Assembly (NCBI GenBank): GCA_963702055.1
Contig: OY969702.1
Location: 186,001 to 250,000, forward strand
DNA length: 64,000 nt
Reading direction: 5' to 3'
From: CAWINX01 sp963702055
GTDB taxonomy: Bacteria; Actinomycetota; Thermoleophilia; Solirubrobacterales; 70-9
Every line of letters begins with the position of its first letter. The stretch's first letter is position 1. The notes under the pieces were generated by a model. The model was given only the letters and a program-made list of their open reading frames with translations. It was not told the origin of the DNA and searched no databases. Positions 10,161 through 19,032 of this stretch are shown here, piece after piece. A program made the translations under genes and the position numbers.

Positions 10161-10763
10161 ATGGCTCCGTGGAAGCTGCCGGTCATCGTCGCCGCGATCA
10201 TCGTCCCGGTGGTCGCCGCCTTCTTGCTCGGCGGCCCGGGGGTGGGCGTCGCGATCGGTGCGCTCGCCGCGGTCGCGCTGGTCGCCGTCGCGGTCGCTCA
10301 GCGCCCGCGGGGGCCGATCGGCGCGTCCTCGTCCCCCGATCGGCGTCGCCACATCCTCGTCGTCGCCAGCCGCCCGGTCGAGGACCCCGGGACGGTCCAA
10401 CGGATCGCCCACGAGGCGGGCGTCGATGGGGTTGGAGTCGAGGCCGAGGTCCGCGTCCTCGCTCCGGCCAGGCTCGGCTTCCTCGACCGCTGGGCTTCCG
10501 ACGTCGAGGGCGCCCGCCGCGAGGCCCAGCGCAACCTCGTGATCACCGTCGCCTCCCTGGCCAAGGCCGAGGTCGCCGCCGAGGGCCGGGTCGGCGACGA
10601 GGACCTGGTCCAGGCGGTCGAGGACCAGCTCCAGACCTTTCCGGCGACCGAGGTGATCCTCGCCACCGGGCCCTCCGAGCAGGACCCGGCGGGTCACGCC
10701 GCCGCGGCGGAGCTGGCCTCACGCCTGCGCCCGGCCTTTCGTCACCTGACGCTCAGCGGCTGA
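10161..10763 (+). CDS. Membrane-anchored protein with a Usp-like domain, unknown function
   Basis: 200 residues. Two hydrophobic helices at residues 5-45 (VAAIIVPVVAAFLLGGPGVG) are followed by a soluble alpha/beta domain of about 150 residues beginning HILVVASRPVEDPG. Regular beta-alpha units and the ending EVILATGPSEQ give it the look of a universal-stress-protein-like Rossmann fold, but I see no ATP-binding G-x2-G-x9-G-S/T motif. It is 9 bp after the hydrolase gene and likely in one operon with it. Convergent with the GH15 gene. Confidence 0.55.
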   Translation: MAPWKLPVIVAAIIVPVVAAFLLGGPGVGVAIGALAAVALVAVAVAQRPRGPIGASSSPDRRRHILVVASRPVEDPGTVQRIAHEAGVDGVGVEAEVRVLAPARLGFLDRWASDVEGARREAQRNLVITVASLAKAEVAAEGRVGDEDLVQAVEDQLQTFPATEVILATGPSEQDPAGHAAAAELASRLRPAFRHLTLSG

Positions 10764-10784
10764 GCGTCGCGGACGCGCCCGCGG

Positions 10785-12677
10785 TTAGACGTCCTCGCGG
10801 ACGCCGCCCATCTCGCTGAACACGGCGGTGATGCCGCCGCCCTCGCGCTGCTCGTCGGCGATCACGTGGGAGACGGCGTTGATCAGCGCCAGGTGGGTGA
10901 AGGCCTGGGGGAAGTTGCCGAGGTGGCGGCCGCTCTTGGCTTCCAGCTCCTCGGCGTAGAGGCCCAGCCAGCCGGAGGACTCCAGCAGCCTCTCGCAGAG
11001 GGTCCGCGCCCGTTCGCACTCGCCGACCTCCGAGAGCGCAGAGACCAGCCAGAAGGAGCAGATCAGGAAGGTCCCCTCCTCGCCGCTGAGGCCGTCGTCG
11101 GTCTCCTCCACCTTGTAGCGAAGGACGAGGCCGTGCTGGGTCAGCTCGTGGTCGATCGCGTTGACCGTCGCCACGACCCGCTCGTCGTCGGGGGGCAGGA
11201 AGCGCAGCAGCGGGATCAACAGGTTGGAGGCGTCGAGCGCGTCGGTGTCGTAGTGCTGGCGGAAGACGCCGTCGCGGACGCCGCGCTCGAGGATCTCGGC
11301 CTTGATCTCCGCCGCCTTCTTCTCCCACGCCTCGGCCTGCTCCTCGAAGCCGATGTCGCGGGCGAGCCGGGCGCCGCGGTCGACCGCGACCCAGATCATC
11401 AACTTCGAGGAGACGTAGTGCCGGGGCTCCCCGCGCGACTCCCAGATCCCCTGGTCGGGGTGGTGCCAGGCGTCGATCGCCGCCTGCACCTGGTAGCGAA
11501 TCAGATCGCGGTCGGCCGGGGCGCCGGCGCCGCGCAGCGCTTTCTCGTGCAGGTAGATCGAGTCCAGCAGGACGCCCCAGACGTCGTTCTGGCGCTGGTC
11601 GTAGGCGCCGTTCCCGACCCGCACCGGTCGCGAGTCGGCGTAGCCGCAGAGGTGCTCGAGGGTCCGCTCGGTCAGATCCTTCTCACCGCCGATCCCGTAC
11701 ATGATCTGCAGGTCGCGGTCCTCGCGACAGATGTTGATGATGAAGCGCATGAAGGCGCGCGCCTCGTCGTCGAAGCCCAGCGTGTGCAGCGCCCAGAGGC
11801 TGAAGGTCGAGTCGCGGATCCAGGTGTAGCGGTAGTCCCAGTTGCGCTCGCCGCCCGGCGTCTCCGGCAGCGAGGTGGTCGGCGCCGCGACGATCGCCCC
11901 GGTCGGGGTGTAGGTGAGTCCCTTGAGGACCAGCGCCGAGCGCTGCAGGTGGATGCGCCACGGGTGGTCGGGGAAGTCGCCGTCGCGCAGCCAGTCGCGC
12001 CAGAACTCGCAGGTCGATTCGAGTCGCTCCAGGGCCTCGGGGGCGCTGCGCGGGCCGCCCAGGTCGCCCTCCCCCCAGGAGACCGAGCAGAAGGCGGTCT
12101 CGTCCTCGCGCAGGCGGACGCGGCTCCGGGCGACGCCGTCCTCGAGGGTCAGCTCCATGTCGCTGGTCAGCTGCATCTCGATCCCGTCGCCGCGGGCGAC
12201 CGCTTCGCCCAGCTCACCGCCGCTCCAGACGGCCGGCTCGGCGCCGTAGGCGAAGCGCGGTGCGCACTCCATCTCCATCTCGACGTGGCCGTCGATGCAG
12301 GTCATCGTCCGCAGCAGCGAGTGGTCGGACTCATGCTCGACCTGGGGGCGGCTGCCCTTGCCGTCCGCCGTCTCCCACTCGCCGATCGTCAGCGCGTCGT
12401 GGGTCACCACCCAGCCGGTGTCGGTCACCCAGGTCGTCTCGACGATCAGCGTGCCGGGCTCGTAGCGGCGGCTGATCGGCACGACGACGCCCTTGGGACG
12501 GAGCCTGAAATGGCCGGCGTCGCGGTCGAGCAGCGCCGCGAAGGCGCTGGGGGAGTCGAAGCGGGGCAGGCAGAGCCACTCGATCGAGCCGTCGTAGGAG
12601 ACGAGGGCGGCGGTGTGGCAGTCGGAGAGGAAGCCATAGCTGCCGATCGGCGGGAAGCGGTTCGCGGCAGCGCTCAC
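10785..12677 (-). CDS. Glycoside hydrolase family 15 protein (glucoamylase/trehalase-like)
   Basis: 630 residues, starting at a GTG (MSAAANRFPPIGSYGFLSD). The N-terminal beta-sandwich domain (IGSYGFLSDCHTAALVSYDG, then WLCLPRFDSPS) is the actinobacterial GH15 signature. The (alpha/alpha)6 barrel follows, with GERNWDYRYTWIRDS near residue 276 lining the active site. Family members include trehalases such as that of Mycobacterium, and glucoamylases; which substrate applies here is not visible. There is no signal peptide, so it should be cytosolic, fitting turnover of trehalose or glycogen. The start is divergent from ctaG with only 20 bp between start codons. Confidence 0.9.
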   Translation of the reverse strand: MSAAANRFPPIGSYGFLSDCHTAALVSYDGSIEWLCLPRFDSPSAFAALLDRDAGHFRLRPKGVVVPISRRYEPGTLIVETTWVTDTGWVVTHDALTIGEWETADGKGSRPQVEHESDHSLLRTMTCIDGHVEMEMECAPRFAYGAEPAVWSGGELGEAVARGDGIEMQLTSDMELTLEDGVARSRVRLREDETAFCSVSWGEGDLGGPRSAPEALERLESTCEFWRDWLRDGDFPDHPWRIHLQRSALVLKGLTYTPTGAIVAAPTTSLPETPGGERNWDYRYTWIRDSTFSLWALHTLGFDDEARAFMRFIINICREDRDLQIMYGIGGEKDLTERTLEHLCGYADSRPVRVGNGAYDQRQNDVWGVLLDSIYLHEKALRGAGAPADRDLIRYQVQAAIDAWHHPDQGIWESRGEPRHYVSSKLMIWVAVDRGARLARDIGFEEQAEAWEKKAAEIKAEILERGVRDGVFRQHYDTDALDASNLLIPLLRFLPPDDERVVATVNAIDHELTQHGLVLRYKVEETDDGLSGEEGTFLICSFWLVSALSEVGECERARTLCERLLESSGWLGLYAEELEAKSGRHLGNFPQAFTHLALINAVSHVIADEQREGGGITAVFSEMGGVREDV

Positions 12678-12686
12678 GGAGGTGCC

Positions 12687-12692
12687 AAGCTA
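12687..12692 (-). promoter_or_regulatory. -10 hexamer TAGCTT of the GH15 gene
   Basis: TAGCTT on the minus strand, nine bases before the GTG at 12677. It lies inside the 20-bp gap shared with the divergent ctaG-like gene, so the two promoters must overlap. Confidence 0.4.
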
Positions 12693-12697
12693 CCACT

Positions 12698-13582
12698 GTG
12701 ACCCTGCCGATCGCGCATGTCACCGGCGTCTTCGGACCGCTGGAGATCGCACCGCTGCTGATTGCCGCGGCGCTGTACACAAAGCGCGCCTCGACCCTGG
12801 CCGCCCGCGGCCGCCCGGTTCCGGTCTGGCGGCAGGTTTGCTTCGCCTCCGGGTTGCTGGTCATCGCGGCGGCGCTGGTCTCCCCGATCAGCCGCTACGC
12901 CGAGGACCTGGTGATCGCCCACATGGTCGAGCACCTGCTGCTCGGTGACATCGCGACGCTGCTGATGGTGCTCGGCCTGACCGGGCCGCTGCTGCAGCCG
13001 ATCCTCGCGGTGCCGGCGCTCGATCGGCTGCGCATCCTCGCCCACCCGGCGGTCGCCTTCCCGCTCTGGGCGCTCAACTTCTACTTTTGGCACCTGCCGC
13101 CGCTCTACGACGCCGCCTACGGGACCGCCCCCATGCACGCGCTCGAGCACACGACCTTCATCTTCTTCGGCTGCTTGATGTGGATGCCGATCTTCGGGCC
13201 GCTGCCGAAGCCGGAGTGGTTCACCGCCGGCTGGAAGGTCGCCTACGTGATCGGGGTGCGGTTCGTCGGGGCGATCCTCGGCAACGTGCTGATGTGGTCG
13301 GGGACCGTGCTCTACACGATCTATGCCCCGGGCGAGCGTCACTGGCACATCTCCGCGCTCGCCGATCAGAGCACCGCCGGGGTGATCATGATGATCGAGG
13401 GGACCTTCCTCGCCCTCGGCGTCCTCGCCTGGGTCTTCTTCCAGGTCGCCCGCGAGGGGATCGAGAAGCAGCGGTTGCTCGACCTCGCCCACGACCGCGG
13501 CGTGCCGCTCGACGAGCGGCGGGCGCAGCGGGCGGTCGCCGCCGGGCAGGGACAGCGGCTGGAGGAGCGGATCCTTGGTTGA
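12698..13582 (+). CDS. CtaG-like cytochrome c oxidase assembly membrane protein
   Basis: 294 residues from a GTG. Seven or so transmembrane segments with the caa3_CtaG pattern: SPISRYAEDLVIAHMVEHLL contains the conserved His pair, followed by WHLPPLYDAA and the HALEHTTFIFFG segment with further His residues that would bind copper. The family helps insert copper into cytochrome caa3 oxidase. No oxidase genes are in the window. A small ORF overlaps its stop. Confidence 0.8.
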   Translation: MTLPIAHVTGVFGPLEIAPLLIAAALYTKRASTLAARGRPVPVWRQVCFASGLLVIAAALVSPISRYAEDLVIAHMVEHLLLGDIATLLMVLGLTGPLLQPILAVPALDRLRILAHPAVAFPLWALNFYFWHLPPLYDAAYGTAPMHALEHTTFIFFGCLMWMPIFGPLPKPEWFTAGWKVAYVIGVRFVGAILGNVLMWSGTVLYTIYAPGERHWHISALADQSTAGVIMMIEGTFLALGVLAWVFFQVAREGIEKQRLLDLAHDRGVPLDERRAQRAVAAGQGQRLEERILG

Positions 13583-13679
13583 CAGGGCGAGGGCCTGGCT
13601 GGTCACGGGGCCGATCGGCCGCGGCCTTTCCTTCGCGATCGACTTCGCCGTCGCCCTGCGCAGGGCGATCGCCCGCTAG
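13575..13679 (+). CDS. Possible 34-residue protein between ctaG and tig
   Basis: A TTG-started frame that overlaps the ctaG stop by eight bases and ends 12 bp before tig. The product is MVDRARAWLVTGPIGRGLSF then a hydrophobic and basic tail (34 residues). The codon use matches neighbours and the W-L-V-T-G-P-x-G-R sequence resembles a short conserved protein I have seen in Actinobacteria, but this is memory, not a search. Function unknown. Confidence 0.4.
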   Translation: MVDRARAWLVTGPIGRGLSFAIDFAVALRRAIAR

Positions 13680-13682
13680 GGT
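13677..13682 (+). promoter_or_regulatory. -10 hexamer TAGGGT of tig
   Basis: TAGGGT, nine bases before the ATG at 13692, placing transcription start at or very near the start codon. Confidence 0.45.
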
Positions 13683-13691
13683 CACGCGGCG

Positions 13692-15074
13692 ATGAAGACC
13701 GAGGTCACAGAGCTTTCCCACTCGCGCGTGCGGGTCGAGGTCGAGGTTTCCGCCGCCGACGTGGACCGCGGCGCCCAGCGCGCCGCCCGCAGCCTGGCGC
13801 GCGAGATGAAAATGCCCGGTTTCCGCAAGGGCAAGGCGCCGCCCTCGTTGGTCATCCAGCGACTCGGCTTCGGCCCGGTGTTCGAGGAGGCGCTGCGCGA
13901 CTCGTTGCCCGAGTGGTACGAGAAGGCGCTGCTCGACTCGGGGGTCAGCCCGGTCGGCGACCCGAAGATCGAGATCACCGCGGCGCCCGAGGCCGAGGGC
14001 GAGCCGCTCGGCTTCCAGCTCGAGGTCGGGGTCCGGCCGCCGGCCAAGCTGGGCGATTACAAGGGCCTCGAGGTGGGGCGGGCCGACACCGAGGTCCCCG
14101 ACGACATCGTCGAGCGCGAGGTCGAGCGGATCCGCGAGGGCTTCGCCCGGCTGGAGCAGGTCGAGCGGCCCGGCGGCGACGGCGACGCCCTGCTGATCGA
14201 CTTCGAGGGCTCGATCGGCGGCGAGCCTTTCGAGGGCGGCAAGGCCTCCGACTACCTGCTCGAGCTGGGCAGCGGCCAGCTGATCGAGGGCTTCGAGGAG
14301 CAGCTCACCGGCGCCTCGGGCGGCGACGAGCGCGAGGTCAAGGTCACCTTCCCCAACGACTACCACGCCGAGCACCTGGCCGGCAAGGACGCCGTCTTCG
14401 CGGTCAGCGTCAAGGAGGTCCGCGAGAAGGTGCTGCCGGAGCTCGACGACGACTTCGCCTCCGATGCCTCCGAATTCGACACGCTCGAGGAGCTGCGCGG
14501 CGACATCCGCGGCCGCCTCGCCGAGGCGGTGGGGCAGCGGATCGAGCAGGACTTCCGGGTTGCCGCGATCGACGCCGCAGTCGACAACGCCACGATCGAG
14601 ATGCCCGACGAGATCGTCACCGCCCGTGCCGAGGAGCGCTGGGAGCGGGTCGAGCGCCAGATCGCGGGCCGGGGGATGGACCCCGCTGCCTTCCTGCAGA
14701 TGCAGGGGAAAACCCGCGAAGAGGTGATCGAGGAGTCGAAGCCCGACGCCGAGCGCGAGCTGAAGCGCGAGTCGGTGTTGGAGGCGATCGCCGAGGCCGA
14801 GGAGATCGAGGTCGCCGAGGAGGAGATGGTCGAGGCCCTCGAGCACACCGCCGAACACGAGCGGACGACGCCTCAGAAGCTGCTGGAGCGGCTGCGCGAC
14901 AACGGCCGCGACGCGCTGGTCAGCGACGACATCCGCGTCCGCAAAGCGATCGACCTGGTCGCCGAGGCGGCGAAGCCGATCGCGATGGAGCAGGCCGAGG
15001 CGCGCGAGAAGCTCTGGACTCCCGAGAAGGAGCGAGAGGCGGCGGGCTCGCTCTGGACTCCCGGCTCCGACTGA
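13692..15074 (+). CDS. tig: Trigger factor (ribosome-associated chaperone and prolyl isomerase)
   Basis: 460 residues. The N-terminal ribosome-binding domain has the signature MPGFRKGKAPPSLV (G-F-R-x-G-K) near residue 42. A FKBP-type isomerase domain spans about 150-240 (GDGDALLIDFEGSIGGEPFEG). The C-terminal helical arms are highly acidic. It binds nascent chains at the exit tunnel. Its place directly upstream of clpP and clpX is the classic bacterial order tig-clpP-clpX, here with an extra peptidase gene and a GNAT gene between clpP and clpX. Confidence 0.96.
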   Translation: MKTEVTELSHSRVRVEVEVSAADVDRGAQRAARSLAREMKMPGFRKGKAPPSLVIQRLGFGPVFEEALRDSLPEWYEKALLDSGVSPVGDPKIEITAAPEAEGEPLGFQLEVGVRPPAKLGDYKGLEVGRADTEVPDDIVEREVERIREGFARLEQVERPGGDGDALLIDFEGSIGGEPFEGGKASDYLLELGSGQLIEGFEEQLTGASGGDEREVKVTFPNDYHAEHLAGKDAVFAVSVKEVREKVLPELDDDFASDASEFDTLEELRGDIRGRLAEAVGQRIEQDFRVAAIDAAVDNATIEMPDEIVTARAEERWERVERQIAGRGMDPAAFLQMQGKTREEVIEESKPDAERELKRESVLEAIAEAEEIEVAEEEMVEALEHTAEHERTTPQKLLERLRDNGRDALVSDDIRVRKAIDLVAEAAKPIAMEQAEAREKLWTPEKEREAAGSLWTPGSD

Positions 15075-15098
15075 GCGGCGAGCACGCCTGGCGCCTTC

Positions 15099-15106
15099 TA
15101 TAGAGT
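15099..15106 (+). promoter_or_regulatory. -10 region TATAGAGT of clpP
   Basis: Two overlapping hexamers, TATAGA and TAGAGT, end 7-9 bases before the ATG at 15114. This suggests clpP has its own promoter as well as read-through from tig. Confidence 0.45.
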
Positions 15107-15113
15107 GCGGTCC

Positions 15114-15698
15114 ATGAGCCCTCTGGTTCCGATGGTGGTCGAGCAGACCTCGCGCGGCGAGCGCTCCTTCGACATCTACTCGCGCCTGCTCAACGAGCGG
15201 ATCATCTTCCTCGGCACCGAGGTGACCCAGGACATCGCCAACCTGATCGTCGCCCAGCTCCTGCACCTGGAGTCCGAGGATCCGGACAAGGACATCAGCC
15301 TCTACATCAACTCCCCGGGCGGCTCCGTCTACTCGGGCCTGGCGATCTACGACACGATGCAGTTCATCAAGCCCGACGTGCAGACGATCTGCGTCGGCAT
15401 TGCGATGAGCATGGGCGCGTTGCTGCTGGCCGGCGGAGCGGCGGGCAAGCGGATGTCGCTGCCCAACTCGAAAATCCTCATCCACCAGGTCTCGTCCGGC
15501 TTCCAGGGCCAGGCGACCGACATCGAGATCCACGCCAAAGAGATCATCGACGTCCGCCGTCGCCTCGACGAGATCCTCGCCAAGCACACCGGCCAGTCCT
15601 TCGAGAAAGTCACGAAAGACACCGATCGCGACTACTTCATGAGCGCGGAGGAGGCGAAGGAATACAACCTCGTCGACCGCGTCATCGAGCACCACTGA
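15114..15698 (+). CDS. clpP: ATP-dependent Clp protease proteolytic subunit
   Basis: 194 residues from the ATG at 15114; a GTG at 15105 is possible. The catalytic triad is visible: Ser99 in AMSMGALLLAGG, His124 in KILIHQ, and Asp173 in TDRDYFMSAEEA. N-INSPGGSVYSGLAIYD is the oligomer and oxyanion region. It forms the barrel that degrades proteins fed by ClpX. Only one clpP copy is in the window, whereas many actinobacteria carry a clpP1-clpP2 pair. Its TGA overlaps the presumed CTG start of the next gene. Confidence 0.97.
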   Translation: MSPLVPMVVEQTSRGERSFDIYSRLLNERIIFLGTEVTQDIANLIVAQLLHLESEDPDKDISLYINSPGGSVYSGLAIYDTMQFIKPDVQTICVGIAMSMGALLLAGGAAGKRMSLPNSKILIHQVSSGFQGQATDIEIHAKEIIDVRRRLDEILAKHTGQSFEKVTKDTDRDYFMSAEEAKEYNLVDRVIEHH

Positions 15699-16210
15699 AG
15701 CGCGCCGCGCTACTGGCGTTTGCGCTCGTCGTCGCCTGCGCCGCTCCGGCCGGCGCCCGCATCTCCAGCCGTGACGGAGGCGTCTCCTATTACGGCCACG
15801 TCTTCCCCGTGCAGGGGCCGCACTGGACGCGGGGGGCGATCGGCGACTTCGGCGCGCCGCGCAACGGCGGTCGCACCCACGAGGGCTTCGACATCGTCGC
15901 CGCCTGCGGGACGAAGCTGGTCGCCGTCACCGTCGGGCGGGTGCTGCGGAGGGGCTATGACCCGGTCCTCTACGGCAACTACCTGCTGATCCACGGCCAG
16001 GGCGAGCGCCGCAGCTACTTCTACGCTCACATGCCCCGCCCCGCCCGCGTCCACCGCGGCGAGCGGGTTTGGCCCGGAGAGCGGGTCGGGAAGGTGGGAA
16101 AGACCGGCAACGCCCGCACCGTCGGCTGCCACCTCCATTTCGAGATCCACGTCAACGGCCACCCAATCAACCCGGAGCCGTACCTCAACCGCTGGGACCG
16201 CTACAGCTAA
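15695..16210 (+). CDS. Secreted M23 (LytM-type) metallopeptidase, apparent CTG start
   Basis: 171 residues if read from the CTG at 15695, which overlaps the clpP stop as CTGA. From there the protein begins with an ideal signal peptide (KRAALLAFALVVACAAPAGA). The first canonical start in frame is GTG at 15809, which would remove the signal peptide. M23 zinc ligands are present: His62 and Asp66 in THEGFD, and His146/His148 in HLHFEIH, with His112 as catalytic residue. It likely cuts peptidoglycan cross-bridges or is a LytM regulator outside the membrane. The start codon is the uncertain point. Confidence 0.8.
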   Translation: MKRAALLAFALVVACAAPAGARISSRDGGVSYYGHVFPVQGPHWTRGAIGDFGAPRNGGRTHEGFDIVAACGTKLVAVTVGRVLRRGYDPVLYGNYLLIHGQGERRSYFYAHMPRPARVHRGERVWPGERVGKVGKTGNARTVGCHLHFEIHVNGHPINPEPYLNRWDRYS

Positions 16211-16218
16211 AAACCAGC

Positions 16219-16265
16219 TTCCGCTGTTCTTTTTCCCCTCTATACCCGGCAAAGGAACAGCGGAA
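16219..16265. terminator. Bidirectional terminator-like hairpin between the M23 and GNAT genes
   Basis: TTCCGCTGTTC and GAACAGCGGAA are perfect 11-bp arms, extended by four more pairs (one of them G-T), around a loop of about 17 bases. On the minus strand the stem is followed a few bases later by a run of five T, so it can terminate the GNAT gene; on the plus strand there is no good T run. Confidence 0.65.
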
Positions 16266-16270
16266 CGGGT

Positions 16271-16723
16271 TTAGAGGGACAGCTCGTACTCGATCCACTC
16301 GGAGCGCTGGGCGCCGGTGGAGTCGTAGAGGCGCTGGGCGGTCTCGTTATCCGGGGCCGTTGCCCATTCGAGGTGGTGTGCGCCTCGTTCGCGGGCGACT
16401 TTGGCGCTTGCCTCGATCAGGGCGCGGCCGACGCCCTCGCCCCGCACTCCCTCGGCCACGTAGAGGTCGTTCATCAGCACCGTCTCGGCCGGGACCAGCG
16501 AGGTGAAGTGCCAGTAGAGGCAGGCGTAGCCGAGCAGCTCGCCGTCGCGCCAGGCGCCGAGCAACATGCCGTCCTCGCTGGGGGCGACGAAGCGGCGAAA
16601 GAAGGCCCGGTTGCGCTCGTTGTCGATGTCGGCGATCTCGTAAAAGCGCTGGTAGGCGGAGATCATCGGCAACAGCGCCTCGAGCTCGGGCTCGGCGATC
16701 GGCTTGACCTCGACTGAAGGCAC
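16271..16723 (-). CDS. GNAT family N-acetyltransferase
   Basis: 150 residues from a GTG. The acetyl-CoA-binding motif is V-R-G-E-G-V-G-R-A (R/Q-x-x-G-x-G/A) after the strand VLMNDLYVAE. The C-terminal WATAPDNETAQRLYDSTGA is typical of the GNAT fold. The acceptor is unknown. It interrupts the clpP-clpX order on the opposite strand, which suggests a local insertion. Confidence 0.85.
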   Translation of the reverse strand: MPSVEVKPIAEPELEALLPMISAYQRFYEIADIDNERNRAFFRRFVAPSEDGMLLGAWRDGELLGYACLYWHFTSLVPAETVLMNDLYVAEGVRGEGVGRALIEASAKVARERGAHHLEWATAPDNETAQRLYDSTGAQRSEWIEYELSL

Positions 16724-16729
16724 AAGGGC

Positions 16730-16735
16730 ACGCTA
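16730..16735 (-). promoter_or_regulatory. -10 hexamer TAGCGT of the GNAT gene
   Basis: TAGCGT on the minus strand, six bases before the GTG at 16723. Confidence 0.4.
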
Positions 16736-16876
16736 CCGCGACGCAAGGCTGCGGTCAGCGGAAGGGGACCTTGACGTGGCGGCGTAAAGGGCCGCCTACA
16801 GGCCCGGCTTGCACACCCCTTTAAGCTTTTGGGGAAGCGGCTGGGAGGCACGATCCCCGCAAGGAGGAGATTCCGC

Positions 16877-18163
<1,287 letters not shown>

Positions 18164-18176
18164 CCGCCCGCGGCGC

Positions 18177-18971
18177 TCAACGCCGCGACATCCGCTCGGC
18201 CAGCGCCTCGACCGGCATCGGCACCGAGAAGAAGAACCCCTGGGCGTAGTCGCAGCCGAGCCCTCGCAGCGAGGCGAGCTGCCCCGGGCTCTCGACCCCG
18301 ACCGCGATCGTCGCCAGGTCGAGCTCGCCCCCGCGCCGGATCGCCGCCGTCGCCGACTCGAGCCGGCGCGCGTCGTCTGGGATCCCCTCGACCGTGTCCC
18401 GGCCGATCTTCAGGGCGACGATCGGCATCTCGCTGAGCAGCTCCGTGGAGATCTCGCCTCTGTAGGCGTCGATCGTGAAGGCCGGCCCCAGCGCCGCGAC
18501 GTCGCGCAGCTTCTCGAGACTGCGCCCGCCCGCCTCGATCAGCGCGGTCTCGGTGATCTCGAAGCCGATTCGCTCCGCGGAGGCGCCGCTGCGGGCGGCG
18601 GCGTCGGAGACGAAGCCGGCGAGGTCGGTGTGGAAGGCGTGCTCCTCGGAGAGGTTGAGGGAGATCGTCATCTCACCGGCCACCCCCTCGCTCCAGGCGG
18701 CGAGCCGGTCGAAGGCGGCCTCGATCGCCCAGCGCTCCAGCGCCGGCAGCAGGTCGCCCGCCCGCGCGGCGGCGATGAAGTCGGCGGGGGCGAGCACGCC
18801 TCGCTCCGGGTGGGGCCATCGCGGCAGGGCTTCCAGCCTGGTGACCGAGCGATCGGCGAGCGAGACGATCGGCTGGTAGTAGAGGTCCAGCTCGCCCCGC
18901 TCGATCGCCTCCGCGAGCTCCGGCGCCAGCGCGGCGTCGTCGCCATGTGCCGGCTGAGGGTCGAGTTCCAT
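18177..18971 (-). CDS. EAL-domain protein, likely degenerate
   Basis: 264 residues from the ATG at 18971 (MELDPQPAHG); the frame is open to 19034, but that would overlap valS. A single EAL domain: the glutamate is kept in RLEALPRW, Asn in ISLNLSE, Glu in FEITET, Lys in ALKIGRD, Glu in VGVESPGQ and Gln in AQGF. The usual DDFGTGYSS loop is replaced by IDAYRGEIS, so the second metal-binding Asp and loop 6 are lost. Such domains often bind c-di-GMP or partners without hydrolysing it. No GGDEF, PAS or membrane part is attached. It converges on clpX 13 bp away. Confidence 0.8.
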   Translation of the reverse strand: MELDPQPAHGDDAALAPELAEAIERGELDLYYQPIVSLADRSVTRLEALPRWPHPERGVLAPADFIAAARAGDLLPALERWAIEAAFDRLAAWSEGVAGEMTISLNLSEEHAFHTDLAGFVSDAAARSGASAERIGFEITETALIEAGGRSLEKLRDVAALGPAFTIDAYRGEISTELLSEMPIVALKIGRDTVEGIPDDARRLESATAAIRRGGELDLATIAVGVESPGQLASLRGLGCDYAQGFFFSVPMPVEALAERMSRR

Positions 18972-19018
18972 CCAGGACGATCCTAATCCCCGGCCTCCCC
19001 GTCCTCGCGTCCTGAAAC

Positions 19019-19024
19019 TAGACT
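19019..19024 (+). promoter_or_regulatory. -10 hexamer TAGACT of valS
   Basis: TAGACT, eight bases before the ATG at 19033. No T-box leader can fit in this arrangement. Confidence 0.5.
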
Positions 19025-19032
19025 CGGCCGCC

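Noticed and set aside
13386..15695. 769-codon antisense frame over ctaG, tig and clpP
   Set aside because: It mirrors the codon structure of tig and clpP on the other strand; such long antisense frames are expected in very GC-rich coding DNA. The translation is low-complexity D/L/R/V-rich with no domain.
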